Assembly: GCA_046714355.1 (NCBI GenBank)
Contig: JBKKAR010000085.1
Location: 1 to 38,132, forward strand
From: JACDAN01 sp046714355
GTDB lineage: Bacteria; Actinomycetota; Thermoleophilia; Gaiellales; Gaiellaceae
DNA: 38,132 nucleotides
Direction of reading: 5' to 3'
The notes beneath the pieces were generated by a model, which did no database searches, was not told where the DNA came from, and was given only the letters and a program-made list of their open reading frames with translations. Shown one piece after another: positions 8,188 to 15,026 of this stretch (the first letter of the stretch is position 1; every line of letters starts with the position of its first letter). Position numbers and translations under genes: made by a program.

Positions 8188-8223
8188 CGGCCAAGTGTAG
8201 GAGCCTCTTATAGAGTGCCGCCC
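8188..8223. promoter_or_regulatory. Short divergent promoter region
   Basis: Only 36 bp separate the starts of the divergent phosphatase and small membrane gene. The AT-rich core CTTATAGAG offers a TATAGA -10 on the plus strand (8209-8214), 9 bp before the plus ATG, and a TATAAG on the minus strand (8212-8207). The plus-strand spacing would give an almost leaderless mRNA. The 11-mer GGAGCCTCTTA here recurs just upstream of rplY. Assignment is by inspection; the -35 elements are weak. Confidence 0.45.
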
Positions 8224-8460
8224 ATGGCTGAGCCGGCCCGGCGCCCTGATGCCGTCGACGAGCCGCCCCTTCCAGACCCCGTCGCAGTCCAGCGCACCTA
8301 CCGCTTTCACAGGACGCGTCGCAGGATCCGGCAGGAGCGGAAGCAAGAGCGCGCCCTCGCGCGCCTTCGGTTCCTGGCCGTGACGCTCGCACTGCTCGTA
8401 CTGACCGCGTACGTCTCACTCGTCGTGTGGCGCCAGGTCGAGCACCTCTTCGGCCTCTAG
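8224..8460 (+). CDS. Small single-pass membrane protein, unknown function
   Basis: A 78-residue protein that I do not recognise. The first half is proline-rich and then strongly basic (HRTRRRIRQERKQERALARL, residues 29-48). One transmembrane helix follows (about 49-67, RFLAVTLALLVLTAYVSLVV) and a short tail WRQVEHLFGL. The charge pattern predicts the basic N-terminus in the cytoplasm. The start is the ATG at 8224, close behind a TATAGA element, with no Shine-Dalgarno sequence, consistent with a leaderless transcript. It is followed after 27 bp by another membrane-protein gene on the same strand, so the two may form an operon. Confidence 0.7.
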   Translation: MAEPARRPDAVDEPPLPDPVAVQRTYRFHRTRRRIRQERKQERALARLRFLAVTLALLVLTAYVSLVVWRQVEHLFGL

Positions 8461-8487
8461 GAGGCTCCATCGCCCATACTTCGCGCC

Positions 8488-8961
8488 GTGCAGACGCCAG
8501 AGTCTCTCCCGCCAGAGCCTTACGAGACCGACGACCGGCTCGACCGGTTCGCACCCGACGCCGCCTGGCTGTGGGGCGCCGGAGAGCGCCTGGCGTGGCT
8601 CGCGGGACTCGTCCTCAGCCTGTCGACGCTCATGGGCTGGTACGTCAACGCGGGCGAGCCGACAGTCGCTGTCATCGGGTGGCACACGGGCGCGCCCGCG
8701 AAGATCGTCCTGCTCCTGGGCCTGGCGGTCGTAGCGCTCCATCTGCTCCACGCCGCAGGGATCGACCTGCCGGCGACCGTGCCGGAAAGCCTGGCGGTGA
8801 TCGTGGTGGGGTCGCTCGCCACGGTCCTCGTGCTCATCCGCGTGATCTCGATTCCCGAGGACTTCCAGCCGGCGAGCCGCGGGATCGGCCTCTGGATCAG
8901 CTTGATCGCGGCGCTTGCCGTGATCGTCGCCGCTTTGTTCAGGGCATCAGAAGAGCTCTGA
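8488..8961 (+). CDS. Four-helix membrane protein, unknown function
   Basis: A 157-residue protein with a GTG start at 8488, an acidic N-terminus (residues 1-30) and four hydrophobic segments. These are at about 34-51 (LAWLAGLVLSLSTLMGWYV), 69-89, 104-121 and 132-149. The first segment is followed by a polar loop with GWHTG, a layout seen in actinobacterial membrane proteins of unknown function. It is the second gene of a probable two-gene plus-strand unit and ends 8 bp before a strong bidirectional terminator. No catalytic motif is visible. Confidence 0.72.
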   Translation: MQTPESLPPEPYETDDRLDRFAPDAAWLWGAGERLAWLAGLVLSLSTLMGWYVNAGEPTVAVIGWHTGAPAKIVLLLGLAVVALHLLHAAGIDLPATVPESLAVIVVGSLATVLVLIRVISIPEDFQPASRGIGLWISLIAALAVIVAALFRASEEL

Positions 8962-8969
8962 CGCCCATT

Positions 8970-8995
8970 CGCTGAAAGTCCCACGACTTTCAGCG
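8970..8995. terminator. Bidirectional intrinsic-type terminator between convergent genes
   Basis: A perfect 11-bp inverted repeat (CGCTGAAAGTC at 8970-8980, GACTTTCAGCG at 8985-8995) with the 4-nt loop CCAC lies between a plus-strand gene ending at 8961 and a minus-strand gene ending at 9060. It is the cleanest hairpin in the window. The symmetrical placement fits termination from both sides, although U tracts are absent, as is common in high-GC genomes. Confidence 0.75.
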
Positions 8996-9059
8996 ACCGT
9001 ACGAAGCCGGGCCAAGCAGCGCTGCGAGGCTTCCTTCACCCTGAGCCGTTGAGGCGGAT

Positions 9060-9662
9060 CTACGCCCGGAGCAGCTCTTTCGTCCGCGTGATCAGGTCCT
9101 GCGGGTTGAACGGCTTCCCGAGGAAGCCCTGCGCGCCGCGCGAGACGGCGTCGTCGTTCGAGCTGTCGGCCTGGCCGCTGAACATGATCACCGGGATCGA
9201 TCCCATGCCGTGGCGCTCGTGGACACGGCGGAGCATCTCCCAGCCATCGACGCCAGGCATCATCACGTCGAGCAGGATCAGGTCGGGCGGCTCGTCGTCC
9301 AACACCGCGAGCCCCTCCTCGGCGTTTCCGGCCTCGCGAACTCTGTAGCCGTCCATCTCGAGGTTGACGCGGACGAACTCGCGGATGCGGGCGTCGTCGT
9401 CGACGATGAGGACGAGGGGCGTCCCGCGAACTCTCGCGCCGGTACCGCTTGCCGAGCCGGCGACGAAGGCGTCCAGGTCACGACGGCGATAGCGGCGATG
9501 ACCGCCGGGCGTGTAGAACGCCGGCAGCCGGCCCTGGTCCGACCACTTTCGAATCGTGCTCTGTGCGACGCCCAGGTAGCGAGCGCCCTGGCCGAGCGTC
9601 AGCCAGTCGACGGTGTCGTTTCCGGGCGGCTGACGCCGCGCCTTGCCCCCTGCCTCGGCCAC
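9060..9662 (-). CDS. MerR/BldC-type helix-turn-helix fused to a receiver domain
   Basis: A 200-residue regulator with an unusual order of domains. Residues 18-68 form an excisionase/MerR-like winged HTH (WLTLGQGARYLGVAQSTIRKW, then PAFYTPGGHRRYRRRDLDAF). Residues 81-200 form a response-regulator receiver with an acidic triad DDD (88-90), phospho-acceptor Asp132 in LLDVMMPGVDG, Ser162 in the Thr/Ser position and Lys183 in GKPFNP. Phosphorylation could therefore control a MerR-type DNA-binding head placed N-terminally, the reverse of usual response regulators. No histidine kinase gene is adjacent, so it is an orphan here. GTG start at 9662, with an AT-rich TAGATT element 6 bp upstream that suggests leaderless expression. 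Confidence 0.9.
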   Translation of the reverse strand: MAEAGGKARRQPPGNDTVDWLTLGQGARYLGVAQSTIRKWSDQGRLPAFYTPGGHRRYRRRDLDAFVAGSASGTGARVRGTPLVLIVDDDARIREFVRVNLEMDGYRVREAGNAEEGLAVLDDEPPDLILLDVMMPGVDGWEMLRRVHERHGMGSIPVIMFSGQADSSNDDAVSRGAQGFLGKPFNPQDLITRTKELLRA

Positions 9663-9668
9663 GCGCTG

Positions 9669-9674
9669 AATCTA
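9669..9674 (-). promoter_or_regulatory. Candidate -10 element of the HTH-receiver gene
   Basis: On the minus strand the sequence TAGATT ends 6 bp before the GTG start of the HTH-receiver gene, within an island (9663-9695) that is AT-rich against a very GC-rich background and includes an A6 run. This spacing puts the transcription start at or next to the GTG, so the mRNA would be leaderless. No convincing -35 is seen. Confidence 0.4.
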
Positions 9675-9708
9675 AACAAATCTGCACTTTTTTGCGAGGA
9701 GCCGCCAC

Positions 9709-9942
9709 TCACGGCGTCGTGACCGTCACGATGCGCGTCTCCGTGATCCGGTTGGTCTGCGTCCAGGGCTTGATCGTCGCGAAACTCGTCACAGGCTTCG
9801 CCGCCTCCGGGCGATCCTCGAGCGCCTGACCGACCGCTACGCCCACGCCGAAGAGGACGGCAGCGGCAAGCGCGCCGCCGAGCCAGCGGAGGAGCGTTGC
9901 GCCGCGGCGCCCACGCGGACGAGGAGACGAGCCGAGGGTCAC
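9709..9942 (-). CDS. Small single-pass membrane protein, unknown function
   Basis: A 77-residue unrecognised protein. It has a basic N-terminus (residues 8-18), one transmembrane helix (about 19-40, LRWLGGALAAAVLFGVGVAV), then an extracytoplasmic-type tail ending in TNRITETRIVTVTTP. The GTG start overlaps the stop of the preceding gene by 4 bp (GTGA at 9939-9942), indicating translational coupling. No homolog is evident from the sequence. The Thr-rich tail and charge pattern suggest an anchored protein with its tail outside. Confidence 0.6.
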   Translation of the reverse strand: MTLGSSPRPRGRRGATLLRWLGGALAAAVLFGVGVAVGQALEDRPEAAKPVTSFATIKPWTQTNRITETRIVTVTTP

Positions 9943-10253
9943 GGCGAGTAATCCTGAGCGCCGCGGGCGTAGCGGTGAAACGCCGCGTCCTGGGCGACGG
10001 AGAGCTTGCCGGCCCAGCCGGGGCGTTCACCCCCTTCGGCGACAGCCTCGAGCACCCAGTTGTCGGCGGCCCCGTAGACGTCGGCGAGCTCGTCGAGCGT
10101 GAAGTGCTCGCCGATGCGCCTGCGGAGCTCCTTGGTCACCGCCTCCACCTGATCCATCAGCGCCTCAAAGGCGTCGGGGTCGGATACCTCGGCCGACAGG
10201 CGACGGTTGCCCTCGTCCCACTGCTGCCGCGCTGCATCCAGGTAGCTCGCCAC
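9939..10253 (-). CDS. Small helical protein, unknown function
   Basis: A 104-residue soluble, acidic, probably all-helical protein starting with a GTG at 10253 (ASYLDAARQQWDEGNRRL). A Tyr/Trp-containing segment ELADVYGAADNWVLEAVAEG lies in the middle and the C-terminus is AFHRYARGAQDYSP. I do not recognise the family. It has the best Shine-Dalgarno sequence in the area (TAGGAGG), which overlaps the DUF501 stop codon, and it overlaps the next gene by 4 bp. It is therefore the middle gene of a tightly coupled DUF501 / 104-residue / 77-residue unit. Confidence 0.65.
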   Translation of the reverse strand: MASYLDAARQQWDEGNRRLSAEVSDPDAFEALMDQVEAVTKELRRRIGEHFTLDELADVYGAADNWVLEAVAEGGERPGWAGKLSVAQDAAFHRYARGAQDYSP

Positions 10254-10258
10254 ACCAG

Positions 10259-10265
10259 CCTCCTA
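10259..10265 (-). promoter_or_regulatory. Strong ribosome binding site containing the DUF501 stop codon
   Basis: The minus strand reads TAGGAGG followed by 5 nt and then the GTG at 10253. The TAG at 10265-10263 is the stop codon of the DUF501 gene, so termination and re-initiation share the same bases. This decides the start of the 104-residue protein. Confidence 0.75.
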
Positions 10266-10766
10266 CCCTGCGGAGTCGAGAGTGCAGCACCGGTCGGGCC
10301 AACTCGGCGCGATCTCGGCCAGGATCCGCTCCCCGAGCTCGTATCCGGGACGGGCGAGCGCGAAAGCCACGTGGGCGTGCAGGCACTTCAGCCGCTCGGG
10401 CCGCGACGTGCCGCCGATGCCGAGGTCGAGGGACGTGCCGCCCTCCCGTCCAACCCGCCCGGCGGCGAGCTCGCGGCGGACGACGCGCTGATCGGCCGTC
10501 GCGCGCTCGAGACTCGCGGTGAGCGTCTCGTCCGTCGCAGCCAACTCGCTCCAGCGCTCGATACCGCCGGCCGCCTCGAGGCGGGCCACGGCGGCGACGA
10601 GGTAGCGGCAGGTCAGGTAGTAGGTCGTCGGGAAGGGGTCGCCGGCGCTGTCGTACGGCGACTGCTCGGTGACTGCCGGCGCGCCGAAGGGGCAGCGGGC
10701 GGCGACGCGCAGGAACGCGCGCGGCTCACGGCGCAGCTGGCGCTCGACGATGGCTCGGTCATCCAC
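10263..10766 (-). CDS. DUF501 family protein
   Basis: A 167-residue protein typical of actinobacteria, often encoded near eno, ftsB and Ppx/GppA phosphatase genes. Features are the N-terminal VERQLRREPRAFLRVAARCP, then GAPAVTEQSPYDSAGDPFPTTYYLTC as a conserved block (about residues 28-53), and C-terminal LKCLHAHVAFALARPGYELG and PDRCC. Conserved Cys residues suggest metal binding, but the biochemical role is unknown. The open frame extends upstream to 10967, but family similarity begins at the GTG at 10766 (VDDRAIVERQ). It follows ftsB at 232 bp, a gap holding a direct repeat and a hairpin, so it probably has its own promoter. Confidence 0.88.
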   Translation of the reverse strand: MDDRAIVERQLRREPRAFLRVAARCPFGAPAVTEQSPYDSAGDPFPTTYYLTCRYLVAAVARLEAAGGIERWSELAATDETLTASLERATADQRVVRRELAAGRVGREGGTSLDLGIGGTSRPERLKCLHAHVAFALARPGYELGERILAEIAPSWPDRCCTLDSAG

Positions 10767-10794
10767 CGGCTCCGATGCTAGATGGTTGATGCCA

Positions 10795-10833
10795 CGATCT
10801 TGCGCGTCTGGATGCGCGATCTGGCGCGTCTGG
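10795..10833. repeat. 17-bp direct repeat upstream of DUF501
   Basis: Two copies of a 17-mer, CGATCTTGCGCGTCTGG (10795-10811) and CGATCTGGCGCGTCTGG (10817-10833), differ at one base and are offset by 22 bp, about two helical turns. They lie 29-67 bp upstream of the DUF501 start in a non-coding gap. The spacing would place two protein-binding sites on the same face of the DNA. Confidence 0.6.
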
Positions 10834-10908
10834 GCCGCTCCCTCCCCGGCCAACGGCCCGCAAGCGGCCCGTCGCCCGGTGTGTGCGCTTCGCGCCGTCG
10901 AGTCGTCA

Positions 10909-10927
10909 CCGATGCTGGGAGCATCGG
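10909..10927 (-). terminator. Perfect hairpin between ftsB and DUF501
   Basis: The inverted repeat CCGATGCT (10909-10916) and AGCATCGG (10920-10927) forms an 8-bp stem with a 3-nt loop. It lies 72 bp past the ftsB stop on the minus strand. It may end the long operon upstream or be part of the DUF501 leader; no U tract is present. The rest of the 232-bp gap (10767-10998) holds only this hairpin and the direct repeat. Confidence 0.45.
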
Positions 10928-10998
10928 CAACGCCTCGCCGCCGCGCCCCAGAGCGGCCAGCTCGCACCCCGAACCTGCAATCTCATGGCATCACCCAT

Positions 10999-11349
10999 CT
11001 AATTGCCGGTAGCGGCATCAGCCTTCCGGCGGCGCCACTCGTCGATTCCCTTGACAATGAACAGCCGCTCGCCCGCCTTGACGAGCCCGAGTCGGCGGGC
11101 GCGGCGCGCGAGTGCCGCCGGCGTGTCCGACTCGGCGAGACGGCGCGCGAGCTCGTCTCGCTCGGCGCGCAGGGAGCGGACCTCGGCCGCGCGGTCCTCG
11201 AGCGACGACCTGGTCTCGACATAGCTCTTCAGCGGCCGGTAGTAGAGAAGGGCAACGACGGCCAGCGTCCCGATTGCGAGCCAGCGCATGAGCGGCGGCC
11301 GCCTCCGGGGACGGCGGCTGGATCGCTGCGGCTTCGAGCGTGGCGGCAT
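10999..11349 (-). CDS. Septum formation initiator (FtsB/DivIC family)
   Basis: A 116-residue bitopic cell-division protein. A very basic cytoplasmic N-terminus (residues 4-18) is followed by one transmembrane helix (about 22-38, RWLAIGTLAVVALLYY). The coiled coil (about 45-75, SLEDRAAEVRSLRAERDELARR in heptads) ends in the family block ALARRARRLGLVKAGERLFIV. It would act with FtsL and FtsQ/DivIB in the divisome to activate septal peptidoglycan synthesis. It lies downstream of eno and pyk, the usual actinobacterial and Bacillus-like neighbourhood. The ATG at 11349 is chosen; the stop is followed by a 232-bp gap. Confidence 0.93.
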   Translation of the reverse strand: MPPRSKPQRSSRRPRRRPPLMRWLAIGTLAVVALLYYRPLKSYVETRSSLEDRAAEVRSLRAERDELARRLAESDTPAALARRARRLGLVKAGERLFIVKGIDEWRRRKADAATGN

Positions 11350-11396
11350 GCAAACGTCGATTCGCGGGCGCTCCGCCCCCTCCTCCCGCGAACGCG

Positions 11397-12809
11397 CTAT
11401 GCGTACGCCAGTTTGATCATGTCGGTGGTCCCGGGGATGTTCACCGCGGTCCCAGCCGTCAGCACCACGAGGTCGCCCTCGTCGAGCAGGCCGGTCTGGC
11501 GCCCAGCCTCGAGCGAGTTGGCCCAGAGCTCCTCGACGTCAGCAGCTTCCGGCATGGGGGCCGGGGTCACGCCCCACTCGAGCGCCATGTGCTGAAGAGC
11601 GTGGGGGTGGTGCGAGAGGCCGATCACCGGGCGACGAGGTCGCAGCCGGGCGACGACCGAGGCGGTGCGGCCCGTGAACGTCGGGACGAGGATCGCCTTC
11701 GCTCCGAGCGTCTCGGCGAGGTCACAGGCCGCGTTCGACATCGCCTCACCCACGGTCGGCTCGTCGCCCGGTTGAGGGAGCTGGTGCCGGTACTCGATGC
11801 TCGGCTCGATCGTGCGGGCAATCATCTCCATCGTCCGGACGGCCTCGAGCGGGTACTCGCCGATGGCGGTCTCCTCCGAGAGCATCAGCGCCGAAGTCCC
11901 GTCGAGGATCGCGTTCGCTATGTCGCTCGCCTCGGCGCGCGTCGGCTCGGGCTGGTGGACCATCGACTCCAGCATCTGCGTCGCCGTGATCACCGTCTTG
12001 CCCTCCTCAAGGGCCTCTTTGATGATCCGCTTCTGCAGGAGCGGGACGATGGCGGGGCCAATCTCCACGCCGAGGTCGCCGCGGGCGACCATGACCGCGT
12101 CCGCCTCCTCCAGGATGGCCGGCAAAGCGTCGACGGCCTCGGCCTTCTCGATCTTCGCGATCACATGAGCATGCGCCCCGGCCTGCTTGATCAAGCCCTT
12201 CAGATCGCGGACATCGGCCGCCGATCGAACGAACGAGAGCGCGACGAAGTCGACGCCGAGCCCGAGCGCGAAGTCGAGATCGTCAGTGTCCTTGCGGGTC
12301 AGGGCCGGGATCGGGACGGGGACGCCCGGCACGTTGACGCCTTTGTTCGACGCGACGGTTCCGCCGACGACGACGATGCAGCGGGCCCTGCCGCCATCGA
12401 CCTCCTCGACGCGCAGCCGGATGAGCCCGTCGTCGATGAGCACGTCGTGGCCCGGCTGGAGCACCTGGCCGATCACGGCTGGAAGGACAGGCAGCTCCCC
12501 CGGCCGCGCGTCCTCTCCGGTGACCACGATCTGATCCCCCTCCTCGAGCCGCACCGAGTCCCCGATGTCGCCGATCCGGAGCTTGGGGCCCTGGAGATCC
12601 GCAATCAGCGCGATCGGGCGCCCGACCTCCTCCTGCGCCTGTCGCACCATTCGCGCGTACTCCGCATGCTGATCGTGCGTCCCGTGGGAGAAGTTCAGGC
12701 GCGCGCCGTCCATCCCGGCCCGCGCGAGGGCGGTGACGTGCTCCTGGGTGCGCGACGCCGGTCCGAGCGTCGCCACGATCTTGGTGCGGCGGGGCACCGT
12801 CGAGGCCAC
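11397..12809 (-). CDS. pyk: Pyruvate kinase
   Basis: Cytoplasmic glycolytic enzyme of 470 residues that transfers phosphate from phosphoenolpyruvate to ADP. Diagnostic motifs are RRTKIVATLGPASR at the N-terminus, GARLNFSHGTHDQHAEYA (active-site Arg and Asn), the active-site signature VIAKIEKAEAVDALPAILEE with the catalytic Lys, VMVARGDLGVEIG with the metal-binding residues, and TATQMLESM. The B domain is about residues 70-165 and the C-terminal allosteric domain about 345-470. Start is a GTG at 12809, 5 bp after the stop of the GerMN lipoprotein gene. With eno two genes upstream it makes the last two steps of lower glycolysis one transcription unit. Confidence 0.97.
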   Translation of the reverse strand: MASTVPRRTKIVATLGPASRTQEHVTALARAGMDGARLNFSHGTHDQHAEYARMVRQAQEEVGRPIALIADLQGPKLRIGDIGDSVRLEEGDQIVVTGEDARPGELPVLPAVIGQVLQPGHDVLIDDGLIRLRVEEVDGGRARCIVVVGGTVASNKGVNVPGVPVPIPALTRKDTDDLDFALGLGVDFVALSFVRSAADVRDLKGLIKQAGAHAHVIAKIEKAEAVDALPAILEEADAVMVARGDLGVEIGPAIVPLLQKRIIKEALEEGKTVITATQMLESMVHQPEPTRAEASDIANAILDGTSALMLSEETAIGEYPLEAVRTMEMIARTIEPSIEYRHQLPQPGDEPTVGEAMSNAACDLAETLGAKAILVPTFTGRTASVVARLRPRRPVIGLSHHPHALQHMALEWGVTPAPMPEAADVEELWANSLEAGRQTGLLDEGDLVVLTAGTAVNIPGTTDMIKLAYA

Positions 12810-12814
12810 GGAGT

Positions 12815-13771
12815 TCAGCGTAGCCGCAGCGGAATCGAGATCTCGTTGATCCTCGAGCCGTCCGCGGCGGAGAGCTCGAAGACGACGAGCCGGCCGTCTT
12901 GCGGCGCATCGACCTCGTACGGAACCGTGAACTGGAACGTTCCGCGCGTGCCCGTTCCGGAGGTGGCCGTAACGAAGTTCTTGCTCAGGATCGTGTCGGT
13001 CGGGCCTCGGAGTTCGTAGTTGAAGTTGGCCTCGAACGTGTTCGCGGTTCCGCTGGCCTCGAACCCGGACTCGACCTCTTCGGCAGGCAGCGGGGAGAGG
13101 ACGAGGACGGCGGGTGTCTGCGCCTCGTAGGCCGCCCGCCCTTTCGCCGGCCCCTGCGGCTCGCCCCCGACGAGGAAGCGCACCCGCTCGACGGTCGGGA
13201 ACTGCGTCAGCGTGTACACGACCTGCGCCTGGGCAGATGGATCGTCCAACATGCGCGAGAGGTCCACATCGGCGACGGCGGCATCGATCGAGACTCCTCC
13301 GAGCTGCGTTCCCGCTGGGATCGCGGTCTCGAGCCCCATTGCACCCTCCTCGGCGGCCAGCCCATTCAGCAGCTCGGTGAGCGCTACGCGGCCGACCTCG
13401 GTGCCGGTGACGACGGCCCGCCCGGCCGGCGCGACTTTGCCGTCACGCAGCAGGAAGACGGAGAGGACCGCCGGCGCCTCACCGGGGACCGTTCCCGTGC
13501 CGGCCGCGGTTACCGTCTCGCGAACGGTGACGGTCTCCGTCCCGCCATCGTGAAGGCAGCCGCCGGCCAGCAGGGCGAGCGTTACGAGGCTAAGAACGCT
13601 TGCGATAGCGCGTCTGGGGCGCGACCGGCGGTGCGGTGCCGGAGGGCACAGTGCAATGGAGCACGGGCCCGGAGAGCACCGTGCCGTCAGCCGCGTCAGC
13701 CTCCGGCGGAGGCCGGCTTCGCCGGCCGGGAGCCGAAGGCGGCCAGGCGCGCTAGCGACGCGGAAAAGCAT
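12815..13771 (-). CDS. GerMN-domain lipoprotein with Gmad2 C-terminal domain
   Basis: An exported lipoprotein whose signal ends in LVTLALLAGGC, the lipobox, with the Cys codon at 13558-13556. The mature part has a Thr/Val-rich linker, then a GerMN domain (VLSVFLLRDGKVAP to RVRFLVGGEPQG). It ends in an immunoglobulin-like Gmad2 domain (ANTFEANFNYELRG, GTFQFTVPYEVDAPQDG). Similar proteins occur in sporulation and wall biology, but no precise function is known. The first in-frame ATG, used here, is at 13771 inside the end of eno and would make a signal peptide of about 70 residues, which is too long. ATT at 13657 or CTG at 13651 would give a normal signal, so the start is uncertain. The 5-bp gap to pyk suggests co-transcription. 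Confidence 0.75.
   Translation of the reverse strand: MLFRVASAPGRLRLPAGEAGLRRRLTRLTARCSPGPCSIALCPPAPHRRSRPRRAIASVLSLVTLALLAGGCLHDGGTETVTVRETVTAAGTGTVPGEAPAVLSVFLLRDGKVAPAGRAVVTGTEVGRVALTELLNGLAAEEGAMGLETAIPAGTQLGGVSIDAAVADVDLSRMLDDPSAQAQVVYTLTQFPTVERVRFLVGGEPQGPAKGRAAYEAQTPAVLVLSPLPAEEVESGFEASGTANTFEANFNYELRGPTDTILSKNFVTATSGTGTRGTFQFTVPYEVDAPQDGRLVVFELSAADGSRINEISIPLRLR
13711..13727 (-). terminator. GC-rich hairpin just after eno
   Basis: GGCCGGC (13711-13717), TTC, GCCGGCC (13721-13727) is a perfect 7-bp stem 24 bp past the eno stop on the minus strand. A second symmetric stretch, CCTCCG/CGGAGG, sits beside it. It could attenuate transcription into the lipoprotein and pyk genes, and its presence argues that this stretch is leader and not coding sequence for the lipoprotein. 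There is no U tract. Confidence 0.4.
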
Positions 13772-15026
13772 CCCAGCCGGGGTATTCGGCGTCCGAACCG
13801 AGCTCCCCTTCGATCCGGAGCAGCTGGTTGTACTTCGCGGTGCGGTCGCTGCGGGACGGCGCCCCCGTCTTGATCTGGCCGACGTTGGTCGCGACGGCAA
13901 GATCCGCGATCGTCGTGTCCTCCGTTTCACCCGATCGGTGCGACATCACGACCGAATAGCCGGCCGACCTGGCGAGCGCGATCGTCTCGAGCGTCTCGGT
14001 CAACGTCCCGATCTGGTTCACCTTGACGAGAATCGAGTTCGCGACTCGCGACTCGATCCCGCGTTGGAGCCGTTCCACGTTCGTCACGAAGAGATCGTCG
14101 CCGACGAGCTGCGTCCTGTCGCCGAGTTCCTTGGTCAGCGCCAGCCATGCGGCCCAGTCGTCTTCGGCCGCGCCGTCCTCGATCGAGACGATCGGGAACC
14201 GGTCGACGAGCTCTTTCCAGTACTCGGGAAGCTCCTCGGATGTCGCCTTCCGTCCTTCGAACTCGTAGGAGCCGTCGGCCCCGTACAACTCAGTCATCGC
14301 CGGGTCCACAGCGATCGCGATCCGGTCGCGGTGGCCGGCGCGGTCGGCCGCCTCCAAGATTGCCTCGATCGCCTCCTCGCTGGACCCGAGATCGGGGGCG
14401 AACCCGCCCTCGTCCCCCACGGCTGTCGCGAGCCCCCGCTCGTCGAGCAGCTTCTTCAGCGTGTGAAAGACCTCGACCGCGATCCGTAGCCCCTCGGAGA
14501 AGGTGTCCGCGCCGCCCGGCACGACCATGAATTCCTGCAGGTCGAGCGAGTTGTCCGCATGCACGCCGCCGTTCACGACATTCAGCAACGGCACCGGGAG
14601 CACGTGGGCGGCGCCGCCGCCGACCCACTTGTAGAGCGGAAGGCCGGCGTCCGCCGCCGCAGCCTTCGCCACCGCGAGTGAGACCCCGAGGATGGCGTTC
14701 GCGCCAAGACGGCCCTTGTTGTCGGTGCCGTCCAGGAGGACGAGCGCCGAGTCGATACCGGCCTGGTCCTCCGGGTCCATCCGAAGCAGGGCCGGCGCGA
14801 TCTCCGACCGCACGTTCTCGACCGCCTGGGAGACGCCCTGGCCCAGCCACTTCGAGGGATCGCCGTCGCGCAGCTCGACCGCTTCGAACTGCCCTGTGGA
14901 GGCGCCGGACGGGACCGCCGCCCGGCCGACCGCACCGGACTCGAGCGCGACCTCGACCTCGACGGTCGGGTTGCCCCGCGAGTCGAGGATCTGGCGGGCG
15001 CGGATGTCCGTGATCGGGCTGCTCAA
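13752..15026 (-). CDS. eno: Enolase
   Basis: Glycolytic phosphopyruvate hydratase of 424 residues, the normal family length. It begins ITDIRARQILDSRGNPTVEV and carries the mobile loop with AAVPSGASTGQFEAVELRDG. Magnesium ligands sit in IAVDPAMTELY, SIEDGAAEDDW and LVGDDLFVTN. The catalytic Lys is in ILVKVNQIGTLTETLE, and the signature is VMSHRSGETEDTTIADLAV. It converts 2-phosphoglycerate to phosphoenolpyruvate, the substrate of pyk encoded two genes downstream. Its ATG overlaps the mazG stop by 4 bp (ATGA at 15023-15026), so the two are translationally coupled. Confidence 0.98.
   Translation of the reverse strand: MSSPITDIRARQILDSRGNPTVEVEVALESGAVGRAAVPSGASTGQFEAVELRDGDPSKWLGQGVSQAVENVRSEIAPALLRMDPEDQAGIDSALVLLDGTDNKGRLGANAILGVSLAVAKAAAADAGLPLYKWVGGGAAHVLPVPLLNVVNGGVHADNSLDLQEFMVVPGGADTFSEGLRIAVEVFHTLKKLLDERGLATAVGDEGGFAPDLGSSEEAIEAILEAADRAGHRDRIAIAVDPAMTELYGADGSYEFEGRKATSEELPEYWKELVDRFPIVSIEDGAAEDDWAAWLALTKELGDRTQLVGDDLFVTNVERLQRGIESRVANSILVKVNQIGTLTETLETIALARSAGYSVVMSHRSGETEDTTIADLAVATNVGQIKTGAPSRSDRTAKYNQLLRIEGELGSDAEYPGWDAFPRR

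Noticed and set aside
9685..9695. T6 run near 9690 as an intrinsic terminator of the plus strand
   Set aside because: No plus-strand gene or stable hairpin precedes it; it belongs to the AT-rich promoter island of the minus-strand regulator.
11340..13019. Plus-strand frame of 559 codons opposite pyk
   Set aside because: Fully antisense to pyruvate kinase; acidic/Arg-rich shadow translation.
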